From: Flavobacteriaceae bacterium UBA1903
Lineage (GTDB): Bacteria; Bacteroidota; Bacteroidia; Flavobacteriales; Flavobacteriaceae
Direction of reading: 5' to 3'
NCBI GenBank assembly: GCA_002337605.1
Contig: DDGL01000007.1
Span: 327,983 to 391,982 of the forward strand
Length of the DNA: 64,000 nt
Under the pieces are notes generated by a model, which was given only the letters and a program-made list of their open reading frames with translations, was not told where the DNA came from and ran no database searches. Position 1 is the stretch's first letter. The number at the start of each line of letters is the position of its first letter. A program made the position numbers and the translations under genes. Of this stretch, positions 25,884-34,475 are shown in pieces.

Positions 25884-28073
25884 ATGACTATTTCAATCTG
25901 GCGGTATAGTCATTTATTATTGGCTATAGTAGCCTCTTTATTTTTAGTAGTAGCTTCCATCACGGGCGTTATTCTGGCGATGGAACCAATCTCGCATCAG
26001 GCTAAGGGCTATAATGTCGTAGATCTGGACGAGGTTTCCTTAGCTACTACGGTTACTGTGCTACAAGATAATTTTGATGAAGTTTTTTCACTGGAAATTA
26101 CACCTGCCAACTTTGCAAAAGCTTCAGTATTAACTGAAGATTTTGAGACGAAAGATGTCTTTATCAATCCGAAAACAGGTGAAACCTTAGCTGAAGTTGC
26201 CGAAAGACCCTACCTCTACAGTTTTGCCACCAATTTGCATCGTTCTTTATTCTTGAAAAGTGTTGGTCGTTTTTTAGTAGGGTTTGTATCCTTACTATTA
26301 GTGCTTATAGCCATTTCCGGAATCGTCTTATTACTAAAAAGACAAGGCACAATCCGACGTATTTTTTCAAAAATTCAGAAGGACTATTTTGAAATGCAGT
26401 ACCACGTGATACTAAGTCGCTGGTTATTTATTCCTATTGTTATTGTAGCGCTAACGGGAGTGTATCTTTCTGCTGAAAAGTTCAACTTATTGCCAACAAC
26501 AGCGCTTCAATTTGATGAAAGTCTTACTACTGAAAATACCAAAATCTATCCTACCTATTCAGAAATACCGCTTTTTCAAGAAACAAAACTTTCAGCAATA
26601 CGAAACATAACCTTCCCATTTTCTGAAGATCCTGAAGAGTATTTTCAAATAGCATTACAACAAAAAGAGATCAAAGTGCATCAAAAAACAGGAGCTATTG
26701 TAAGTAGCGCTTCCTACCCTTTTGTAATACTAGCCTCTAGATTAAGTTTCGAACTGCATACAGGGGAAGGAAATGTAGTATGGTCTATAGTCTTAGGTAT
26801 CGCCAGTGCCTCCATTCTATTTTTTATGTATTCTGGCTTTGTAATGACGCTAAAAAGATTGAAAAAAACCAAAACCATAAGAACGATGCCTAATAAAGAC
26901 GCAAGTGAATTTATTATTTTGGTAGGATCAGAAACAGGATCTACCTACGGATTTGCACAACGGTTTTACAATGCTTTAACTGAAGCTGGTAAAACAGCAT
27001 ATTTAAGTGAACTAAATGCGTATACAACCTATAAAAGCGCTACCCATATTATTGTGTTTACTGCAACGTATGGCGAAGGAGAAGCTACTACAAACGCCCG
27101 TAAATTTGAAACTATTTTCCCAATAACCCAACAGCCTCATCCCCTAAAGTACGCTGTGGTAGGTTTTGGCTCTTTAGAGTACCCGGATTATTGTCAGTTT
27201 GCTATTAAAGTGAACGGTTTATTACAAGGGCAGGAAGGGTTTTCACCATTGTTACCGTTGTATAAAATTAACAATGCAAGTGAGGTGGCCTTTAAAGACT
27301 GGGTTAAAAACTGGAGTGAAGCTACAGCAATTCCAATTGAGTTGAAACTTTCAGAAACTAAAAAGAAAAAACTGACGTTCAAAGATTTTGAAATTCTGGA
27401 GCGGACTCAAATAAATACAGACGATACGTTTTTACTTCAACTAAAACCTCTAAAAAGAACCAGGTTTACCTCAGGTGATTTATTATCTATACTTTCTGAA
27501 GATAGTGAAACTGTACGCCAATACTCTATTGCAAAAATTGATAGAACTGTCTTGTTAAGTATTAAAAAGCATGAAAAAGGGCAGGTTTCTCCGTATTTGT
27601 ATGGGCTTCAAAAAGGAGAAATGATTCGTGCAGCTGTGGAGAAAAATCCAGCATTTCACTTAAAGGGAAAAACTCCAGCGATATTGATTTCCAATGGTAC
27701 TGGAATTGCACCATTTTTAGGAATGATTCAGGAAAACAGAAACTGTGAAATCGATTTATTCTGGGGCGGACGTACCCAAGCATCTTTTAATATTTATGAA
27801 CCTATAGTTACAGAAGAACTTTCAGCAAATAAGAGTTTAAAAGTACATACCTCCTACTCTAGAGAAGGCAAAAAAGAATATGTACAAGATTTAATTGCCC
27901 ATAAAAGAGAATTGCTTTTACGCACCTTAAAAAATAAGGGGACTATTATGATTTGTGGCTCGCTAGCCATGCAAAATGATGTGCTGGACACTCTGGAGGT
28001 ACTGTTGAAGTTTTCTAGTCATAGCCTTGATGAGCTACAGCATAATGAGCAATTATTTATGGATTGTTATTAA
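25884..28073 (+). CDS. PepSY membrane reductase with flavodoxin and FAD/NAD(P) domains
   Basis: The 729-residue inner-membrane flavoprotein has four transmembrane helices (about residues 11-33, 127-147, 172-192 and 295-315) with PepSY-type periplasmic loops. Cytoplasmic domains follow: flavodoxin (LVGSETGSTYGFAQ, FTATYGEGEA), an FAD-binding barrel (RQYSIAKI) and an NAD(P) domain (ISNGTGIAPFLGM, MICGSLAMQND, DCY end). This is the layout of a cysJ-like diflavin reductase fused to a PepSY membrane part. It probably passes electrons across the membrane to reduce ferric iron or heme. Conserved His residues in the helices could ligate heme. Confidence 0.88.
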   Translation: MTISIWRYSHLLLAIVASLFLVVASITGVILAMEPISHQAKGYNVVDLDEVSLATTVTVLQDNFDEVFSLEITPANFAKASVLTEDFETKDVFINPKTGETLAEVAERPYLYSFATNLHRSLFLKSVGRFLVGFVSLLLVLIAISGIVLLLKRQGTIRRIFSKIQKDYFEMQYHVILSRWLFIPIVIVALTGVYLSAEKFNLLPTTALQFDESLTTENTKIYPTYSEIPLFQETKLSAIRNITFPFSEDPEEYFQIALQQKEIKVHQKTGAIVSSASYPFVILASRLSFELHTGEGNVVWSIVLGIASASILFFMYSGFVMTLKRLKKTKTIRTMPNKDASEFIILVGSETGSTYGFAQRFYNALTEAGKTAYLSELNAYTTYKSATHIIVFTATYGEGEATTNARKFETIFPITQQPHPLKYAVVGFGSLEYPDYCQFAIKVNGLLQGQEGFSPLLPLYKINNASEVAFKDWVKNWSEATAIPIELKLSETKKKKLTFKDFEILERTQINTDDTFLLQLKPLKRTRFTSGDLLSILSEDSETVRQYSIAKIDRTVLLSIKKHEKGQVSPYLYGLQKGEMIRAAVEKNPAFHLKGKTPAILISNGTGIAPFLGMIQENRNCEIDLFWGGRTQASFNIYEPIVTEELSANKSLKVHTSYSREGKKEYVQDLIAHKRELLLRTLKNKGTIMICGSLAMQNDVLDTLEVLLKFSSHSLDELQHNEQLFMDCY

Positions 28074-30499
28074 AACTTAAACTGCAACCCTGCATACCAG
28101 GTACGTGGCTGGCTGGGAATGATTCCCGGACCGGGATATCCCGTTGCACGACGTACAAAATAGCTGTTATCCAGCACGTTATTTATTCCGGTTTCCAGTC
28201 GAAACATTTTATAGGTGTAACTTAAAGAAAGGTCCAGGATATCATAGGCAGGAATCTCGCCTATAATACCACTCTGGCTGGCAAAATCACGTTCGCTATT
28301 GGTGGCATCTGTAAATTGTTTGCTCAGGTAGGTGTATTGAAGATTTCCTAGAAAATTTTTATAGCCAAACGTAAGCCCGGTTTTTAAGTTGATCTTCGGG
28401 ATAAACTCTACTTTATTGCCTTCCACATTGTTTTCTTCAGAGGCCAAGTACTCTGAATCTGTTAGGGCAAGGTTTGAAAACACGTTTAAACGGAAGTCTT
28501 CATTTGCTGAAAAGGTATTCCAGATATTCCAGTCTATAAAACTTTCTACGCCATAGGTTGCAGCATCTCCAATATTCCCCCGAAAACGCTCTTGTTGAAT
28601 ATCACTCACCGCCCTCACTATAACTCCTAGCCTATCCTGATAGCTCAAAAAGAAAGCTCCTACATCGTATTTAAGTACTTTTTTAAAAGTTCCCCGTACG
28701 CCCAGATCTGCTGTAAATCCTTTTTCGTCTGAAATATCCGGATCTACCGTTAACGACGGGTTTGTAATTCGAATATCATTAAACGTTACCGAACGGTAAT
28801 TCTGACTCACATTTCCGTAGAGCTCAATAGTACGATTTGCTTTATAGCTTAACCCGACACCAGCCAATACAAATGATCGGTCAAACAACCGATTATCAGG
28901 CAGGGTTTCATTTAAAATTGGGTTGCCTGCATTGTCAAAGTTAATACGCTTGTAGGTTCCTTTACTTTCCGTTTGTATGTATTCAAAACGGAGTCCTGGT
29001 GTTACTGAAAATCTATCTGTTATTTGAAAAATATTTTCGGCAAATACAGCAATGTTCAGGTTAGGAAAGGTAAAATCACTTTGCCGTGGATAGTCTGGAA
29101 ACTCGCTATCTGCAAAACTAAAGTCAGCATCTGCACCATTAGTTCCGGGGCCTTGGCGCTCTTCATTATTACTTTGATAGTATTTTGCCCCCACCAACAC
29201 GGTGTTTTCGTTTTCAAATAAAGTATAACGTGTTATAAATCGTGTCTCGGCTCCCCAGTTTCTGAATTTTCCAACAATTAATTCCCGTGGTGCATCCAGA
29301 TCGTCTATTTGAGACACTCTGTTTTCACGAAACCCCACACTTTTTCGGGAAGCGTCCAGAGCAAAAAGATTCAAACTGACTTCAGTTTTAGCTGTAAATT
29401 GATGCTCCAACAATAGTGAATATAATTTCCAGTCTACCTTAAACCAGTTCCGCGTACGGTTACTGAAGGTAGGGTCTTCCTCAAACTGGCTATCGGTTAA
29501 ACCGCCTGGTTGCTGAGCCAGATATTCTAAAAAACTAAACTCCCCTGTAATCTTCGTTTTCTCTGAAATATCATAACTCACTTTTCCAAAAGCATTGTAG
29601 CTGTCAAATTGTGAATTGGGTCTAAAATCGTTCCCTGTTTTATAGTTAAAATAGCTGTAATAACTCATTTTTCCAACCGTCCCGCTCAAGCTATTAAAGC
29701 TTGTGAATAGGTTGTTACTCCCCAGAGTTTGTCTGGAGATCCATTCTATTTTTTTGGTAGGATTGGGCTCTTTCAGTTTAAAATTAATAAGGCCTCCAAA
29801 CTGTGTTCCATATTGTAGAGATGCAGCGCCACGAACCACTTCAATTTGCTCGATGGCCTCGGCTGGTGGGGTGTAATAGCTTTCTGGATATCCCAGAACA
29901 TCTGCCGAAATATCGTATCCATTCTGGCGCGTGTTAAAATTGGCAGTCCGGTTAGGATTCAAGCCACGACCTCCAATGTTCAACTGCAAGCCTGCGTCAT
30001 TATTTTCATAGATATTTAAACCAACCACCTGCGCATAGATCTGGCGGGCATTTCCAGTTGCTATGTTTGCTGTTAGGTTATCCATAACCACCACCTCACT
30101 CTTCTTGCCGGCATAAATGGCAGTGCCTTCCACATCACGAAGCTGCTTTAGGGCGAAAATGCGCTCTTTACGTTTGGTAATGAGCACTTCGGACAGCGTT
30201 TCGCCCAATAGTGGTAACTGAAAGGTAAGAGTTGTAGGTTTAGTAAGGTTGATCGTTTTCTCTTCTAGTTCATATTCAAAACTGAATACTACTACGGTGT
30301 GATTTCCTGCTGGAAGGTCTTCAAAAACAAACTCCCCTTCAGCATTGGTTGTGGTACTTTTGGAAAGGTTGGTCACATATACTTCAGCATTAGGGATGGG
30401 GGTTGCGGTAGCTTTAGCTGTAATGGTTCCGCGCAAAGAAAATTGAGCTGAAACAGAGATTGAAACTAAACATACCAGTATAAAAATTACTTTCTTCAT
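28070..30499 (-). CDS. TonB-dependent receptor, FecA-like
   Basis: The 809-residue product has a signal peptide ending VSAQ, a CarboxypepD-regulatory-like domain (about residues 22-95, TITAKATATPIPNAEVYV) and a plug with NIGGRGLNPNRTANFNTRQNG and VVRGAASLQYGTQFGG. The barrel ends in AGLQFKF. NPNR-type plug motifs of this kind occur in ferric dicitrate (FecA)-like receptors, so a ferric chelate is the likely substrate. It follows the gamma-carboxylase-like gene by 3 nt. Its stop and that of the PepSY reductase overlap on opposite strands at TTAA (28070-28073). Confidence 0.86.
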   Translation of the reverse strand: MKKVIFILVCLVSISVSAQFSLRGTITAKATATPIPNAEVYVTNLSKSTTTNAEGEFVFEDLPAGNHTVVVFSFEYELEEKTINLTKPTTLTFQLPLLGETLSEVLITKRKERIFALKQLRDVEGTAIYAGKKSEVVVMDNLTANIATGNARQIYAQVVGLNIYENNDAGLQLNIGGRGLNPNRTANFNTRQNGYDISADVLGYPESYYTPPAEAIEQIEVVRGAASLQYGTQFGGLINFKLKEPNPTKKIEWISRQTLGSNNLFTSFNSLSGTVGKMSYYSYFNYKTGNDFRPNSQFDSYNAFGKVSYDISEKTKITGEFSFLEYLAQQPGGLTDSQFEEDPTFSNRTRNWFKVDWKLYSLLLEHQFTAKTEVSLNLFALDASRKSVGFRENRVSQIDDLDAPRELIVGKFRNWGAETRFITRYTLFENENTVLVGAKYYQSNNEERQGPGTNGADADFSFADSEFPDYPRQSDFTFPNLNIAVFAENIFQITDRFSVTPGLRFEYIQTESKGTYKRINFDNAGNPILNETLPDNRLFDRSFVLAGVGLSYKANRTIELYGNVSQNYRSVTFNDIRITNPSLTVDPDISDEKGFTADLGVRGTFKKVLKYDVGAFFLSYQDRLGVIVRAVSDIQQERFRGNIGDAATYGVESFIDWNIWNTFSANEDFRLNVFSNLALTDSEYLASEENNVEGNKVEFIPKINLKTGLTFGYKNFLGNLQYTYLSKQFTDATNSERDFASQSGIIGEIPAYDILDLSLSYTYKMFRLETGINNVLDNSYFVRRATGYPGPGIIPSQPRTWYAGLQFKF

Positions 30500-30502
30500 A
30501 GG

Positions 30503-31843
30503 TTACAAACCTTTAATAGTATCGTTAAATGGAAGTATAAAATCTTTGCTTGTAAAGGTGTCTTCTACTTCCAGTAAATTTACAGTTGGATCAATATACG
30601 GTGCACTTAACCTTCCGTTTAAGGCAACATAGCTTTCCACATACACTTCTACATTTTGATGGCCTTGCGAGGTAAAGTGGTCTCCCAGATAGTGCGCATA
30701 TTCTACTATAAAGTCTGGCTGAAAACTCATTTGTTTTTCCTGAAACGTGTTCAAAAAATCACTGTTATCTACCAGAAATTGTTTGCCTGTTTGCCCATCT
30801 TTCACCTTAAATTGAGCATAGCCAGCTTTTTCCATTAACATGACCCGCCAGGAAAAACGGTAACCTTCTTCAGTCCAGAACAATTCGCCTGGATACAGCA
30901 AATACCGCCATGGAAATACAAGCTGAATTACTATAAATGCTACAACAACATAATAGTGAACTTTATATGTTGGTACTACTGAAGCAGTCTTCACCTTAGC
31001 ATCCCAGGTTTTCTTTGAGATACTGAATATCCTTGAAATTAAGGCCAGTATTTTATGGTGCACCCCTGCGTCAAAAAAGATAAGCGCACTCACAATCATA
31101 ATAAAAGGAAACATACCGATGGGAAATAAAACCCGGGTCAATACGTGAAAGATGACCACTAAAATAAAACCAATCCAGCGTGTTTTCTTATTCCACAATA
31201 AAAAAGGGATGACAAGATCATACCCTGCTCCACCCCAGCTAAAAGCATAATGCACCCATTCCTGCTGTAATAAATCACCTAAAAACGGAAGATCGTACTT
31301 AGAAGGAAGCCATATTTTTAAAGGCATAGCTTTACCAAGCCAGTCGCTGTTTAATTTTGCCAGACCAGCATAAAAGTAAACGATACTCAATATAATTTTA
31401 ATACTAATCAGGGTCCACCCTGGAATATAATAACTACTGCTATTGGGTTTGATCTTTGCGTCCAAAGAAAAATACCTGTGAGCTGGTAGGAAAATCATTA
31501 AGAATGACAGACAACTTATAAAATAGTAATGATTGAGGTAGGTAGTTTTGTCCATTAGCTCTATGTAGGTAAAGCTTAAAAAGAACACTACAATGGCGAT
31601 CCGATACTTATATCCTATCGCTACTAATAACGCTGAAATACCACAAACAGCAAACAAAACATAGGTAAAATTACCCAAGGGGTGTACCCATTCAAAGCCA
31701 AAATATTTAAAATGAAATTCAGGTTCAATATATAATTGTGCTATCCAGCCATTGGCCCAAAACCGAACAATACTGGCAAATAGGAGTACACCAAAAAAAA
31801 TACGAAAGACCGCCAATGGGGCAGCCTCTGTATTTTTATTCAT
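30503..31843 (-). CDS. HTTM / vitamin K-dependent gamma-carboxylase-like membrane protein
   Basis: The 446-residue product has several transmembrane helices (first about residues 14-30) and the HTTM pattern. Two key motifs of vitamin K gamma-carboxylase are visible: MDKTTYLNHYYF with His 105 and YFYAGLAKLNSDWL with Lys 163. In human GGCX, as I recall, the corresponding residues are His 160 and the catalytic base Lys 218, also 58 apart. The C-terminal 130 residues form a soluble domain with SFQPDFIVEYAHYL. I infer a reduced-quinone-dependent enzyme, perhaps modifying a Glu on a neighbour product, but the substrate is unknown. It sits between imelysin and a TonB receptor. Confidence 0.82.
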   Translation of the reverse strand: MNKNTEAAPLAVFRIFFGVLLFASIVRFWANGWIAQLYIEPEFHFKYFGFEWVHPLGNFTYVLFAVCGISALLVAIGYKYRIAIVVFFLSFTYIELMDKTTYLNHYYFISCLSFLMIFLPAHRYFSLDAKIKPNSSSYYIPGWTLISIKIILSIVYFYAGLAKLNSDWLGKAMPLKIWLPSKYDLPFLGDLLQQEWVHYAFSWGGAGYDLVIPFLLWNKKTRWIGFILVVIFHVLTRVLFPIGMFPFIMIVSALIFFDAGVHHKILALISRIFSISKKTWDAKVKTASVVPTYKVHYYVVVAFIVIQLVFPWRYLLYPGELFWTEEGYRFSWRVMLMEKAGYAQFKVKDGQTGKQFLVDNSDFLNTFQEKQMSFQPDFIVEYAHYLGDHFTSQGHQNVEVYVESYVALNGRLSAPYIDPTVNLLEVEDTFTSKDFILPFNDTIKGL

Positions 31844-31922
31844 ATATGTTTTTAAAAATTTAATAATAGCTATTTAAATTTCATAGTGGTTTTGCAGCCC
31901 AGGAAGCAAAATTATACGGAAG

Positions 31923-33050
31923 CTAGTCTCCGTCCGCATCAACATAATCGATATTAATACTTAACGCTTGCATCATATCTACTTTCAAGAGGATTACGTT
32001 TCGTTGTAGCTCATCGTAGGTTTGCAGCATTGCGCTATTATTCATTTCAATTTGTTCAATAAAGCTAGGTTGCAGCTCCAGCATCTTGTTTTTTGAAACC
32101 TCAAATTGTGCTATAATTAGATCACTTAAGTCTTCCCCGTTTTTAATGGTGTTCAAATAATCTAAATAGGTTTCAAAGCTTTCATCATAGCAATTTATAC
32201 AGTTATGTGCTCTTCCTCTAAAAAATCCTTCAGTAGCGTTTAATGCATCTAATGCAAGGGTTCTGGAAAATGTTTCACTGTAAAACCCTTCGACATTTCC
32301 CGGTAACGGATTGTTAGAAAAAACACCAGCAGGAATCCCTACTTTACCCGCTCGAAGCGATTTTTCATAATAAAAAACATAGTCGTTCGTCAATTTATCT
32401 ACTGAAGCTGACGCTGAAGAACTACTATTTGCAACAAAATCGTCACGGAAGCCATTGTTCCAGTCATCCAACACCAGTGTTGTTAATACCTTGATACTGC
32501 TGGAAACACTTTCTAAGTAGTTTTTGTAGGCAACACCATTCGCACCTTGGTAAAAGGAAACAATCTCGGCATCATCTTCTCCTAAACCGTTTAACAAATA
32601 ATCCAGTGCCGGAAACCCCTGCGCATCATTTGTAGAGGGTAATGAAAAGTCGTACGTACCATTTGCTATTAAATCTTGTATTTCAGTAGCATTTGTTGGA
32701 TAGGTGTTCATTCTATCTCTAAAACGTACTTCTTCTGCTTTTCCAATTTCAAACAAGGAAACTTTTTGAAAAGAACGGTAGGTGTCCATCCATTGAAGAC
32801 GCAATGCAAACAGGTTGCTTTCGGTTGGTTCGTCAATAAAGTCGGTAACTACCCAGGTTAATGCTGTAGTGCTAGACTCTAATTCTTCATATCCTGGAAC
32901 AATAATGTTATCTGCCCAGTTTATAAGCATTGCTTCTCGGTTGAAGGCAATTTCATCTTCTTCCTGTTCTTGGGTTGGCGTTCCATCATCATTTTTTGAA
33001 CAGGCTATGATCAGAAAAAAAGCGGCCAATACAACTAAAAACTTCTTCAT
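31923..33050 (-). CDS. Imelysin-like (M75-type) lipoprotein
   Basis: The 375-residue lipoprotein has Cys 17 followed by SKNDDG, an acidic pattern compatible with surface export. The helical body has the imelysin segments LRLQWMDTYRSFQKVSLFEIG, GFPALDYLLNG and GRAHNCINCYDESFETYLDYL. Imelysin proteins are iron-regulated and bind or help import iron, not proven proteases. The usual GxHxxE site reads G145-F-P-A-L-D150, so the His and Glu are replaced by Pro and Asp. An NCINC cysteine pair near residue 280 may instead bind a metal. It is 79 nt upstream of the HTTM gene. Confidence 0.85.
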   Translation of the reverse strand: MKKFLVVLAAFFLIIACSKNDDGTPTQEQEEDEIAFNREAMLINWADNIIVPGYEELESSTTALTWVVTDFIDEPTESNLFALRLQWMDTYRSFQKVSLFEIGKAEEVRFRDRMNTYPTNATEIQDLIANGTYDFSLPSTNDAQGFPALDYLLNGLGEDDAEIVSFYQGANGVAYKNYLESVSSSIKVLTTLVLDDWNNGFRDDFVANSSSSASASVDKLTNDYVFYYEKSLRAGKVGIPAGVFSNNPLPGNVEGFYSETFSRTLALDALNATEGFFRGRAHNCINCYDESFETYLDYLNTIKNGEDLSDLIIAQFEVSKNKMLELQPSFIEQIEMNNSAMLQTYDELQRNVILLKVDMMQALSINIDYVDADGD

Positions 33051-33071
33051 TATTTTTTATTTTAAGGGGTG

Positions 33072-33079
33072 CAAAATTA
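33072..33079 (-). promoter_or_regulatory. Candidate -7 element upstream of imelysin
   Basis: The minus strand reads TAATTTTG, a perfect TAnnTTTG, 22 nt upstream of the imelysin ATG. It begins one base after the T-tract of the preceding terminator. No -33 element or island operator is seen here, so it may be weak, and read-through from the DUF4856 promoter may matter more. Confidence 0.45.
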
Positions 33080-33114
33080 CAAAAAGCAACCTGTTTTAGT
33101 TCTTAAAACAGGTT
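33080..33114 (-). terminator. Terminator downstream of the DUF4856 gene
   Basis: A perfect 11-bp stem AACCTGTTTTA (33088-33098) pairs with 33104-33114 over a five-base loop. On the minus strand it is followed by GCTTTTTG. It lies between DUF4856 and the imelysin operon and may be partly leaky. Confidence 0.85.
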
Positions 33115-33138
33115 GTGTTGGCTAACAATAACACTAAC

Positions 33139-34362
33139 TTATTCTGCACTGGCAGCTTGAGCTATTGTAAATGAAAACTCAGCTGCGATAGCTTCAGAAA
33201 TTGCATCTAAAGTAGCTGGAGTTATATCCCAGAGCCCATTTGCTCCATCATTCATCATATCATTTATAAAGCTGTCTACATCACTTCTGCTGAAGAAAGA
33301 CATCCCATCTGTATTATTTCTTGTAAACCGAAGGCTATACACAAAACCATACGCTTCAGACAGATCGTGAAAAGCACCTCCCATAGCGCCATTTTCAATA
33401 GCAATTTTTCCATTCTGAAGGTAGTACACACTTCGAATGGCTAGGACTTCTGAAACTTTCTGGCGAATAATTGCTGCTTGTTCATCACGTACTTCATAGT
33501 TTTTTGCAACTATCGCTGCACGTCCTAATTTGAAAGCGTTGTATATATCTGTAGCAATTCCATCAAAATCTGGATCATTGGTAACACTGCCTAAATATTT
33601 ATTTAAAAAACTATCATCTTCACCAATAGTCGCCAACGGGTTAGCAGCATTTGTACTTGTACCGAATAAATATCCGTACGCTTCATCCCATTTGTGCTCC
33701 ATGGTTGTATACGACTTGTCTGTTTCAGTTATATCGGCATCGTTGTTCTCACGGTTATCTGCTTCGTCTAAAACTGCAGTACTTAGATAGTTGTTGAGCA
33801 TTTGGTCTGCCATTAAGGCTCCAATAAGTCCTTTGGCAAAAGTCTGGTTCATTTCCAGGCCTTTTTCTGTAACATATCGTACGGAAGATCCGTCGGCAAT
33901 TTGTCCTGCAACCCCTGGAGCTGCCAGGACATTCTGGTTAGGAAATACTTCGTTAATTTGTGTAGAAATATACCCGTCGAAGGTATTTTTTATTTGTGCA
34001 GCTTCCGTAGCATTGGCTCCAAAAAAGTCTTTGGAAGCAGCAGTTTTACTACGTATACTTTTATCCGAATCGTTTAAATCTGCATTACTAAAATCGTCTG
34101 CTCCCTGAACGTGAGCAAACATACTTTGTAAGGAAGCTTCAGTTGTATTATCGAAATCTTTAAACGCTTCTAAAACCTCTTCTGCCATAAGAATGCGTGT
34201 GGTCTGACCACTAAAACTTACGGTAGAATTTCCACCGCGCTCAAAATTGTAGGTTGCTGGTGCTTCTACATTTTCTGAAATAGCCACCCCCCCGTCATCA
34301 TCTGAGGAGCAAGAAGTAAGTGCTGCTGAAGCTATGATTGCTGTGATAAATATTTTTTTCAT
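33139..34362 (-). CDS. DUF4856 surface lipoprotein
   Basis: The 407-residue lipoprotein has Cys 18 in LTSC followed by SSDDDGG, a good Flavobacteriia surface-export signal. The helical body has the segments YNFERGGNSTVSFSGQTTR, WDEAYGYLFG, AFHDLSEAYGFVYSLRF and a C-terminal Ala-rich helix. The W-E/D-A-YGYLFG pattern recalls the imelysin fold in helical content. DUF4856 members are found in Bacteroidota beside imelysin genes, and an iron-related role is inferred from that and from its operators. No biochemical function is known to me. Confidence 0.83.
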   Translation of the reverse strand: MKKIFITAIIASAALTSCSSDDDGGVAISENVEAPATYNFERGGNSTVSFSGQTTRILMAEEVLEAFKDFDNTTEASLQSMFAHVQGADDFSNADLNDSDKSIRSKTAASKDFFGANATEAAQIKNTFDGYISTQINEVFPNQNVLAAPGVAGQIADGSSVRYVTEKGLEMNQTFAKGLIGALMADQMLNNYLSTAVLDEADNRENNDADITETDKSYTTMEHKWDEAYGYLFGTSTNAANPLATIGEDDSFLNKYLGSVTNDPDFDGIATDIYNAFKLGRAAIVAKNYEVRDEQAAIIRQKVSEVLAIRSVYYLQNGKIAIENGAMGGAFHDLSEAYGFVYSLRFTRNNTDGMSFFSRSDVDSFINDMMNDGANGLWDITPATLDAISEAIAAEFSFTIAQAASAE

Positions 34363-34369
34363 GTTAATT

Positions 34370-34392
34370 TTATTTAGACTGAATATAAATAG
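34370..34392 (+). promoter_or_regulatory. Island operator, copy 3 (23-bp palindrome)
   Basis: The site starts with TTATTTAGA and has 8 of 11 complementary pairs about 34381. It lies between the predicted transcription start and the ATG of the DUF4856 gene (8 nt before the ATG), where bound protein would block elongation or cover the leader. Confidence 0.6.
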
Positions 34393-34407
34393 TTGATTAT
34401 TTCAGCG

Positions 34408-34438
34408 CAAAAATAAAAAGCAAAATGAAAACTCACAA
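34408..34438 (-). promoter_or_regulatory. Promoter of the DUF4856 gene
   Basis: On the minus strand a TTG (34438-34436), a 20-nt spacer and TATTTTTG (34415-34408) form a well-spaced Bacteroidota promoter. It is flanked on both sides by island operators, copies 3 and 4. Confidence 0.7.
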
Positions 34439-34440
34439 GC

Positions 34441-34463
34441 TTATTTAGATTTAATTTAAATAA
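34441..34463 (+). promoter_or_regulatory. Island operator, copy 4 (23-bp palindrome)
   Basis: This is one of the best copies. It begins with TTATTTAGA, ends TAAATAA, and 10 of 11 pairs are complementary about 34452. It sits directly upstream of the -33 TTG of the DUF4856 promoter and 12 nt after the end of the heme-binding protein gene. Confidence 0.7.
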
Positions 34464-34475
34464 ATATAAGAGGGC

